Shown piece by piece: positions 35,533-40,331 of a DNA stretch of 40,331 bases. This DNA comes from Planctomicrobium piriforme. Lineage in GTDB: Bacteria > Planctomycetota > Planctomycetia > Pirellulales > UBA1268. The DNA is taken from positions 1 through 40,331 of the forward strand of contig CAMAVC010000021.1 of NCBI GenBank assembly GCA_945861585.1. Reading direction: 5' to 3'. The number at the start of each line of letters is the position of its first letter. Within the stretch, counting starts at the first letter, position 1. The notes under the pieces were generated by a model. It searched no databases. It saw nothing but the letters and a program-made list of their open reading frames with translations, and had not been told where the DNA came from. A program made the position numbers and the translations under genes.

Positions 35533-36054
35533 TCAGCCTTCGACCGGGGAGTCGGGGGTCGGAAGGATGATCTGATAGAAGGCCGCGTCGAGCCAGGCCC
35601 CGAATTTGAAACCGGCCTGCCGGACGACGCCGGCACGCACGAACCCCAGCCGCTCGTGAAGGGCCACGCTCGCGGCGTTGCCGGCATCGACCACCCCGAT
35701 CATGGTGTGATAGTGCTGGCTGACCGCACGGGCCATGAGCCGCTGCATGAGGGCGGTGCCGAGACCACGACCGCGATGGCCCCGGTGCACGTACACCGAG
35801 TGCTCGACGGTGTACTTGTAGGCCGGAAAAGACCGGAACGGGCCGTACGTCGCGAAGCCCAGCACTGCATCCGTCTCGTCCACGGCGACCACCACGGGGG
35901 AGTCCTTCTTCACCTTGGCCTCGAACCAAGGCACCATGCTCTCCGTGGTGCGCGGCACATACTCATACAGTGCCGTCGATGTGACGATCACATCGTTCAG
36001 AATCTCAAGGATGCCCGCACCGTGCCGCGAAGGCACACTATCGATGATGTTCAT
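35533..36054 (-). CDS. GNAT N-acetyltransferase, phosphinothricin acetyltransferase-like
   Basis: A 173-aa acetyl-CoA-dependent acetyltransferase. It has VTSTALYEYVPRTTESM at residues 25-41, typical of the Pat/Bar/MddA group; VLGFATYGPFRSFPAYKYTVEHSVYVHRGHRGRGLGTALM with the acetyl-CoA loop RGHRGRGLG; and GVVDAGNAASVALHERLGF. Likely substrates are methionine sulfoximine/sulfone or phosphinothricin, but not proved. It is convergent with ispH (13-nt gap) and oriented like the integron cassettes next to it. No attC was found between it and the gene at 36197, so cassette origin is possible but not shown. Confidence 0.88.
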   Translation of the reverse strand: MNIIDSVPSRHGAGILEILNDVIVTSTALYEYVPRTTESMVPWFEAKVKKDSPVVVAVDETDAVLGFATYGPFRSFPAYKYTVEHSVYVHRGHRGRGLGTALMQRLMARAVSQHYHTMIGVVDAGNAASVALHERLGFVRAGVVRQAGFKFGAWLDAAFYQIILPTPDSPVEG

Positions 36055-36196
36055 GGCGTACCTGGCGGCTCACCCTCGGGTTTCGTTCGTTCTCTGGTAT
36101 GAACGGGCCCACCCAGGCCGGAAACACAGCGGCAAACCTAGCCGTATCGTCATCGAAGGTGGAAGGGAGCAGGTCTGCCAGTTTGAACGTACGCCT

Positions 36197-36469
36197 TTAT
36201 CGCCCGCAGTTCTCGCAGTTCCCGTAGACCCGGAATGACGACATCTTGCGGAGATGGCCACAGTACCGACAAGCCTGGCCTTTGCCATTGAAGGCATGCC
36301 ATACCGTATCGAAGACGATTGCAGAAACAACGAGTCCCGCAATCACGTTGATCACGAAAAGCAACGGAAACTCAGCTTTCTCAAGACCGCCCCAGCGCCT
36401 GAGCAATGCGGCAACCAATGTGAATACCAATCCCAGCACGCCGAATATCAGGAGCCGATCTCGCTTCAC
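36197..36469 (-). CDS. Small membrane protein with C-terminal zinc ribbon
   Basis: A 90-aa protein starting at GTG 36469 (20 nt after the attC end at 36489). Two transmembrane helices, residues about 6-23 (LLIFGVLGLVFTLVAAL) and 36-56 (LLFVINVIAGLVVSAIVF), then a basic turn and a four-cysteine ribbon CRYCGH...CENCGR. No family recognised. Codon use and base composition look less GC-rich than the core genes around it, in line with cassette DNA. It is the last cassette gene before the GNAT gene and lacks a recognisable attC of its own. Confidence 0.7.
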   Translation of the reverse strand: MKRDRLLIFGVLGLVFTLVAALLRRWGGLEKAEFPLLFVINVIAGLVVSAIVFDTVWHAFNGKGQACRYCGHLRKMSSFRVYGNCENCGR

Positions 36470-36488
36470 TGGGCGACCTTTAGGGAGT

Positions 36489-36577
36489 GGAGAACGACTG
36501 AGCTGATCAGCGGCGGACCATACGCTCAGATTCGCCGCAGGACGCAAGCCGCCGTCTGATGCAGCATCTGGTTCGGC
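36489..36577 (-). repeat. attC-like recombination site 1
   Basis: Minus strand begins GCCGAAC (36571-36577) and ends GTTCTCC (36489-36495). Hairpin arms: GCTGCATCAGACGGCGG against CCGCCGCTGATCAGC (36549-36565, 36502-36516). They pair perfectly apart from two extra unpaired bases (C and A) in the first arm, the feature integron integrase uses to pick the strand. Unlike the other long sites in sequence. Confidence 0.85.
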
Positions 36578-36583
36578 CTGACG

Positions 36584-37543
36584 TCATTGCAACGCGGCGA
36601 TCGCTTCGCGCATTGCCGAGAGGACTTTTGCCACTTCTCGGGCCGGATCGTAATCCTTGCGGCCCATCGACAGGGTCTCGATCGGCACGAAGCCGCGATA
36701 CCCGCCGTCGCGAATGATCGTCGTGAGTCTCTTGTAGTCTGTGAGCGGCGTTTTCTGGCTGCTGCCAAGCGTCTCCTTGATCTGCCAATTCACCGCGTGC
36801 GGCACCATCAATGCGATGTCCGCATACGGGTCGTCCGTGAGATACTTGCCGGTGTCCACCAGGGCACCGCACCATTCATGATCGACCCGTTTCAGCAGGC
36901 TGAGGTGCTCGGGGGCCGAATTGAGAAAGTCGCCGTGATTCTGCACGGCGACGATCACCCCGAACTTCTTCCCATGCTCGGCGCATTCCCGCAGGTCATC
37001 GGCCATCCAGCGCTCGACCTCCTCGCGGGATGTCTGGCCGGAGACGTCCTGCCAATCCATGTTGTTATGCGGCCCGGCGAAGACGCGGATGACCGGTGCC
37101 CCGAGCCTCGCGGCGGCTTCGATCCACGCCTTCGTCAGGCGCACCCCGTCCGCGCGGACACCCTTGTCCTTGGTGGCGAAGTCGTTCTTCACGCCGGTGC
37201 CGCTGATGACAATGCCGCGATCGTGCGTGTACCGCTTCATGCGATTCACATACGTATCATCCGGAACCCTCGGATAGCCGGGGAAGAAGTAACCAGTCAG
37301 GTCCACAGCCTCGATGTCGTGGCGTGCACAAAAATCGCAGACGCCGAAGAGGTCAATCCCTTTCGACGGGTCGGACAGGTTAGCGGTGAGCGGTTCGAGG
37401 AACGAGCAGGCGTTCAGCGTCGGCGTCAGCTTGCCCTTCCCCGCCCGGCTGATTGGCGTCTGCGCGGCGACCGGCGATGCCGCCGCCAGCAGGGCGGAAG
37501 CGGTGAGGCGAAGAAAGCCACGACGGGCGGGGTTCATCGACAT
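36584..37543 (-). CDS. Tat-exported sugar phosphate isomerase/epimerase-like protein
   Basis: A 319-aa protein. The N-terminus NPARRGFLRLTASALLAAASPVAA is a twin-arginine-like signal with cleavage near residue 25, so folded export is likely. The body is an AP-endonuclease-2 type TIM barrel: IDLFGVCDFCARHDIEAVDLTGYFFPG, PVIRVFAGPHNN, GVIVAVQNHGDF, WCGALVDTGK and a conserved PIETLSMG end, with His/Glu/Asp residues that usually hold divalent metal. It matches planctomycete exported sugar isomerase-like proteins; substrate unknown. ATG 37543 has an AGGG ribosome site. The gene sits between attC sites 1 and 2 and is unusually large for a cassette gene. Confidence 0.82.
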   Translation of the reverse strand: MSMNPARRGFLRLTASALLAAASPVAAQTPISRAGKGKLTPTLNACSFLEPLTANLSDPSKGIDLFGVCDFCARHDIEAVDLTGYFFPGYPRVPDDTYVNRMKRYTHDRGIVISGTGVKNDFATKDKGVRADGVRLTKAWIEAAARLGAPVIRVFAGPHNNMDWQDVSGQTSREEVERWMADDLRECAEHGKKFGVIVAVQNHGDFLNSAPEHLSLLKRVDHEWCGALVDTGKYLTDDPYADIALMVPHAVNWQIKETLGSSQKTPLTDYKRLTTIIRDGGYRGFVPIETLSMGRKDYDPAREVAKVLSAMREAIAALQ

Positions 37544-37593
37544 AGCATTCCCTACAAGGCTTGAATCCCGGAGGTCCGCAAACGCCCTCCGCG

Positions 37594-37681
37594 ACCGAAC
37601 GGCGGCGATCAGCGGCTCGCGACCTTGGACATACCACACAGTCCGATTTTATCGCGAGTCCGCTGCATCGCCTTGTTCTCC
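37594..37681 (-). repeat. attC-like recombination site 2
   Basis: Minus-strand ends GGAGAAC (37675-37681) and GTTCGGT (37594-37600). The arms at 37653-37672 (GGCGATGCAGCGGACTCGCG, minus) and 37604-37621 pair fully apart from two unpaired bases (G and A) in the longer arm. Near-identical to sites 3 and 5. Confidence 0.9.
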
Positions 37682-37882
37682 CTTTTCTTCGGACTCACCC
37701 GGAGCCGGAATCCCAAGGTCACGGCAAATCTTCTTCACGAGGTTGTCGGGGATCTCACGATGTCGCGGCACGGCGGACCGTTGATTTAGCGCCGGATTAC
37801 CCCACCACGAATGGTTTCCACCTTCACGAACCAACTCGCAACCGTGATCCACCATGTGACGAACAACATCTCGCCGCTTCAC
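37649..37882 (-). CDS. hicA: HicA-type mRNA interferase toxin
   Basis: A 77-aa type II toxin that cleaves mRNA, small dsRBD fold: KRRDVVRHMVDHGCELVREGGNHSWW with the catalytic His near residue 23, followed by SAVPRHREIPDNLVKKICRDLGI. The final ten codons (GEQGDAADSR) lie inside attC site 2, so the C-terminus is encoded by the recombination site and the stop is in the attC stem-loop. GTG start at 37882 overlaps the hicB stop (GTGA at 37879-37882), coupling toxin synthesis to antitoxin synthesis. Confidence 0.88.
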   Translation of the reverse strand: MKRRDVVRHMVDHGCELVREGGNHSWWGNPALNQRSAVPRHREIPDNLVKKICRDLGIPAPGESEEKGEQGDAADSR

Positions 37883-38094
37883 GGCTGCAGCGCTACTTCT
37901 TCGAATTGCTCGCCAGCGGCCTTTCGTGCATCTTCACGATTCATCTCGATTGCCTCGGCCAGGGCTTCGCGCAAGTTCGAGAGAAGCTCCTCGCGCGTCT
38001 CGCCCTGCGAGTTCACGCCAGGCACTTCCTCAACCCAACCGATCCACCACCGACCGTCGCGCCGAATAACGGCCGTGTAAGGGGTTGCGGTCAT
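37879..38094 (-). CDS. hicB: HicB-type antitoxin
   Basis: A 71-aa antitoxin: PYTAVIRRDGRWWIGWVEEVPGVNSQGETREELLSNLREALAEAIEMN, written here by core motifs PGVNSQGETREE and NLREALAEAI. This is the truncated RNase-H-like HicB fold without the usual C-terminal DNA-binding domain, so autoregulation by this protein alone is uncertain. ATG 38094 has a GGAG ribosome site. The antitoxin gene comes first, then hicA. Toxin-antitoxin pairs are common in chromosomal cassette arrays, where they may stabilise the array. Confidence 0.88.
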   Translation of the reverse strand: MTATPYTAVIRRDGRWWIGWVEEVPGVNSQGETREELLSNLREALAEAIEMNREDARKAAGEQFEEVALQP

Positions 38095-38174
38095 TCAAGG
38101 CTCCAGCTGAGGGACTGAGAAAGGACGATCCACTGCTGAATACAGACTACCACACAGGGCATCGCTCCCGCACG

Positions 38175-38263
38175 GGAGAACGCCGGCGATCAGCGGCTCA
38201 CGACCAAGGGATTATCCACACCGCCCGACTGTATCGCGAGTCCGCTGCATTGCTTTGTTCGGC
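38175..38263 (-). repeat. attC-like recombination site 3
   Basis: Minus-strand ends GCCGAAC (38257-38263) and GTTCTCC (38175-38181). Arms 38235-38253 (minus GCAATGCAGCGGACTCGCG) and 38186-38202 pair with two unpaired bases plus one wobble or mismatch. Same family as sites 2 and 5. Confidence 0.88.
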
Positions 38264-38319
38264 AACTTCTTTTTTGTGTGGGGAAATTTCAGGGATGCAT
38301 TTCGGGAAGTCGCCTATTT

Positions 38320-39714
38320 TCATGACCGTACTTTCGCAAGTACAGTCCGAACCTCACTCCACGGTACGTCATGTGGCGGCGTGGTACGTGATGCCGCCAG
38401 GGCAGCGGTCGCTCCGGCAGCTTCACCCATCGCGACGGCGTTGCCTGTCACGCGATAACTCGCGTGCGCGATGAAGTCGCCACTGATGCAGCGGCCTGCC
38501 ATCATGAGGCCGTCCACGTCGCGGGCAATCAGAGCGCGAAGCGGAATGTCGTACGGCTGTGTCCTTACGCCCGCGCTGTTATAGGCCGCTTTTTTGTTGT
38601 CTTCTGCTGTGAGCGCGTGGATATCAACCGGGAATGTTGCCCTCGCCACCGCGTCGGCCTGCCTCGCACCCGTGATGAGATCTTCTTTTGTCATGAAATA
38701 TCGCCCCTTGATGCGCCGTCCGTCGCGAATGCCGATCTGCTCGGGGGTCGCGACGATCTGCACGTCCTCCCAGGGGCCTCCCAGCTTCCGCAGGGCGCGA
38801 ACGATCCGGTGCACCTCGCCCCGCGCGCGGAACGTGGCCTCGGTCACGTGCGCGGCATCAGTGGCATTGATTCCATATTCGTGATTTGCCATGAGCAGCA
38901 CCAGATTGCCATTGATCGGAAACACACAGGCCCCGCCATAACTCGGCGTCACACCGGCGCGTGCGAGTTCCTCGCGAAAAGCCTTTGGGCCAACGTGTTG
39001 ACCGTTGTTTCCCACCCCATGGATCAGGCCTGCGAGGGCCGAGATGTCCTTGACCACCAGTAGCGCGCACATCGTCATGGGCTGACAAGGACACGCTGCA
39101 TCCTTGCCGATCTCGAACTCGCATCCCGCCAAGGCACCGAGGTCGCCATCACCAGTGGTGTCGATGAAAACGGGAGCCTGCCACGCCTGGCGACCAGACT
39201 TGGATTCGGTGAGGATTGTCCGTAAGGCCCGTCCCTCCCGCTGGGCGGCGGCAACCCGCGTGTGGAGTTGCACCTTCACGCCCGCGTTGGCACAGAGCTC
39301 CTCCAGCAGCACCTTCATTTCCTCCGGCTGATAGCTGAGGCCATTCATGCCTTCGCCATTGATGGCGTCTCGTTCGCGCAGCCGGCGGACGAGTTCCTGG
39401 TTGAAACCCGGCTTGTCGAAATCGAGAAGGTAACCAAGCAGCGAGCTCGTCCACACGCCACCAAGCGCGCCGTGGGCCTCGAAGAGCCGCACCTTGGCTC
39501 CCGCCCGCGCCGCCGTGATGGCCGCCGTGACACCCGCTGGACCTGCGCCGCAGACGATGACATCGGCATCTGCGACCAGCGGCACTTCGCGAGCAGCCTC
39601 CATGACCAGGCCCCCTTTATCGGCCCCGCTATCCGCAGCAAGCCCGACAGCGGCAACTCCCGTCGCTCCGACGGCTGTCGCTGAAACGAATCGCCGACGA
39701 TTGATGACCCGCAT
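38320..39714 (-). CDS. Tat-exported FAD-dependent oxidoreductase
   Basis: A 464-aa protein. The signal INRRRFVSATAVGATGVAAVGLA holds the twin arginine and a hydrophobic core. The FAD Rossmann motif VIVCGAGPAGVTAAITAARAGAKVRLFEA lies near residues 52-80. The rest fits the FAD_oxidored family of planctomycete exported enzymes: GGVWTSSLLGYLLD, VFIDTTGDGDLGALAGCEFE, PLRALIARDVDGLMMAGRCISG, and AMGEAAGATAALA near the end. Substrate unknown. ATG 39714 has an AGGAGA site 8 nt upstream. It sits between attC sites 3 and 4. It is large for a cassette gene and shows no frameshift. Confidence 0.85.
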   Translation of the reverse strand: MRVINRRRFVSATAVGATGVAAVGLAADSGADKGGLVMEAAREVPLVADADVIVCGAGPAGVTAAITAARAGAKVRLFEAHGALGGVWTSSLLGYLLDFDKPGFNQELVRRLRERDAINGEGMNGLSYQPEEMKVLLEELCANAGVKVQLHTRVAAAQREGRALRTILTESKSGRQAWQAPVFIDTTGDGDLGALAGCEFEIGKDAACPCQPMTMCALLVVKDISALAGLIHGVGNNGQHVGPKAFREELARAGVTPSYGGACVFPINGNLVLLMANHEYGINATDAAHVTEATFRARGEVHRIVRALRKLGGPWEDVQIVATPEQIGIRDGRRIKGRYFMTKEDLITGARQADAVARATFPVDIHALTAEDNKKAAYNSAGVRTQPYDIPLRALIARDVDGLMMAGRCISGDFIAHASYRVTGNAVAMGEAAGATAALAASRTTPPHDVPWSEVRTVLAKVRS

Positions 39715-39757
39715 GAGGTTGATCTCCTGAGGCCTGAGGATCAGACATTGGTACTGC

Positions 39758-39816
39758 GAAACGTTTGAGGTAAGCCGCCTGCCGCAGGGCACCCCGGCTT
39801 GACCGAATGGTTAGGC
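39758..39816 (-). repeat. attC-like site 4, short aadA-type
   Basis: Minus strand starts GCCTAAC (39810-39816, a perfect RYYYAAC), then CATTCGGTCAAGCCG, a short GGTGCCCTGCGGCA tip, CGGCTTACCTCAAACG and a degenerate right end. Arms GGTCAAGCCG and CGGCTTACC pair with one unpaired C. The 59-bp length, the TTC-x-x-TCAAGCCG left arm and the CGGCTTA-x-CTCAA right arm match the architecture of the 60-bp attC of aadA resistance cassettes as I recall it. Confidence 0.82.
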
Positions 39817-39823
39817 GTCGCGC

Positions 39824-39862
39824 TCATAGGCGTTGCATTTGGTCGTTGAACTCAGACGTCAT
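39824..39862 (-). CDS. Possible 12-aa micro-ORF in small cassette
   Basis: ATG 39862 to TGA 39824 encodes MTSEFNDQMQRL. The ATG overlaps the stop of the preceding micro-ORF (ATGA), and the stop lies just before attC site 4. Too short to prove coding; it may be the remnant of a longer cassette gene. Confidence 0.3.
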   Translation of the reverse strand: MTSEFNDQMQRL

Positions 39863-39945
39863 ATGCTACCGGTGACCGCGAGAAACGCGGCAAAGCCGCC
39901 AAAGATGCTCCAGATGAGTGCCGAGCAACGGAAATGACGCCTCAC
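39859..39945 (-). CDS. Possible 28-aa hydrophobic micro-protein
   Basis: GTG 39945 to TGA 39859 encodes 28 residues with a basic start (MRRHFR) and a membrane-helix-like core ALIWSIFGGFAAFLAV. It fills most of the roughly 180-bp cassette between attC sites 4 and 5. The start lies within the right end of site 5, leaving no room for an independent ribosome site other than in the attC. Confidence 0.4.
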   Translation of the reverse strand: MRRHFRCSALIWSIFGGFAAFLAVTGSI

Positions 39946-40026
39946 GTTGGCGATCAGCAGCTCGCGACTATCGGCGAACCACACCATCCGATTTTACCGC
40001 GAGTCCGCTGCATTGCGTTGTTCGCC
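39939..40026 (-). repeat. attC-like recombination site 5
   Basis: Minus-strand ends GGCGAAC (40020-40026) and GTGAGGC (39939-39945, one change from GTTAGGC). Arms 39998-40016 (minus GCAATGCAGCGGACTCGCG) and 39950-39966 pair with two extra bases plus a mismatch. Same family as sites 2 and 3. Confidence 0.85.
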
Positions 40027-40038
40027 CTTCCCGGGCGA

Positions 40039-40331
40039 TTACTCAACGCTTTGCGAACCCAGCCTGCCCACGGCATACAGAACAATGAGCAGGATGAAAT
40101 AGAGGGCGATAAGGCCCGTCTGCATCCAATAGGCAATGGGCGATCGACCATCCAGCACCGTTTCGAGGGCATCGGAACCATTGACAGCGCTCAGGCCGAG
40201 CACGGTGACGCCTAGCGCCACGATCGCAGCGGGAACCGCGCTCCGATCCAAAGCCGCGTTCACAAAAAGGCAGATGTATGCCACGACGGCGAAGGAGATA
40301 ATCTTGTCCTGATATGCATAGAAGGGAACGT
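40039..40331 (-). CDS. Small multi-helix membrane protein (5' end outside window)
   Basis: The frame is open from the right edge down to TAA at 40039, at least 97 codons. Three hydrophobic helices: IISFAVVAYICLFVNAAL, AVPAAIVALGVTVLGLSAV and YWMQTGLIALYFILLIVLYAVG. A GTG at 40284 would make an 81-aa version, but the open frame upstream already begins a membrane helix, so the true start is likely beyond the edge. No family recognised. It precedes attC site 5 and so is the gene of the next cassette. Confidence 0.6.
   Translation of the reverse strand, partial: VPFYAYQDKIISFAVVAYICLFVNAALDRSAVPAAIVALGVTVLGLSAVNGSDALETVLDGRSPIAYWMQTGLIALYFILLIVLYAVGRLGSQSVE

Larger units (their letters stand above)
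36489..40331 (-). mobile_element. Integron gene-cassette array (right end outside window)
   Basis: Five attC-like sites lie in one orientation with short minus-strand cassettes between them: 36489-36577, 37594-37681, 38175-38263, 39758-39816, 39939-40026. Gene order in the transcriptional direction is partial membrane protein, micro-ORF cassette, FAD oxidoreductase, hicB-hicA, sugar-isomerase-like, zinc-ribbon membrane protein. No integrase is in the window, so it is either the tail of a complete integron with attI beyond 40331 or an array lacking an integrase. Base composition appears lower in GC than the preceding core. Confidence 0.85.

Noticed and set aside
36055..36196. attC site downstream of the zinc-ribbon gene
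   Set aside because: Looked for RYYYAAC/GTTRRRY ends and paired arms; found none that are convincing.
36526..36768. Frame with PNQMLHQTAA
   Set aside because: The motif is translation of attC site 1; it lies out of frame with the isomerase-like gene.
39954..40181. Minus-strand frame ending with RANNAMQRTRG-type sequence
   Set aside because: This peptide pattern arises from reading through the attC site in another frame; the membrane-protein frame is better supported.
1..40331. CRISPR array, tRNA, rRNA or prophage
   Set aside because: No regular short direct repeats with spacers, no cloverleaf or rRNA sequence, and no phage structural genes were seen on either strand.
36055..40331. Integron integrase gene within the window
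   Set aside because: No product with tyrosine-recombinase motifs is encoded here.

Overview
This window reads as GC-rich chromosomal DNA from a planctomycete, most likely of the Pirellulales type. The basis is the set of protein families: an OprO/P-type porin, a Hanks-type kinase with a C-terminal membrane anchor, hopanoid-type squalene genes hpnC/D/E, several secreted Cys-rich or Pro-rich proteins of a type I associate with planctomycetes, and a lysine-rich basic small protein. The genus cannot be fixed by eye. Genes are dense and several pairs overlap by 4 nt.

Layout, 1-36 kb (core genome). A glnD gene (nitrogen sensor uridylyltransferase) runs off the left edge and overlaps a PduO-type cobalamin adenosyltransferase. 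A TolB-like propeller protein is coupled to proC. Then come a basic 53-aa protein, an AcuI-type oxidoreductase fused to a jelly-roll-like domain, trxA, the main sigma factor, a membrane/coiled-coil protein, a btaA-btaB betaine-lipid operon, guaB, two unrecognised proteins, ilvD, a HAD phosphatase, a mini-glutaredoxin, a Ser/Thr kinase, surE and guaA. Next is a bicarbonate-uptake module (sbtA-sbtB) divergent from an OmpR-type two-component pair and an OprO/P-like porin. A triterpenoid block follows: an HpnG-like nucleosidase, hpnE-hpnD-hpnC as an overlapping operon, and divergent ispH. Dispersed palindromic repeats sit in the larger gaps (7.3-7.5 kb, 17.2-17.6 kb) and just after some genes.

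Layout, 36-40.3 kb (accessory). This is a run of integron gene cassettes, all read on the minus strand. Five attC-like sites can be recognised by simple RYYYAAC/GTTRRRY-like ends and imperfect hairpins, four of them with two unpaired bases. Three of the sites (37594-37681, 38175-38263, 39939-40026) are nearly the same sequence. One (36489-36577) is unrelated. One (39758-39816) has the short architecture of the attC of clinical aadA cassettes. The cassettes carry a partial membrane protein, a tiny cassette with two coupled micro-ORFs, a Tat-exported FAD oxidoreductase, a HicB-HicA toxin-antitoxin pair, a Tat-exported sugar-isomerase-like protein, and a membrane/zinc-ribbon protein. A GNAT acetyltransferase lies between the array and ispH. 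No integrase gene is inside the window; the orientation predicts that attI/intI, if present, lies beyond position 40331.
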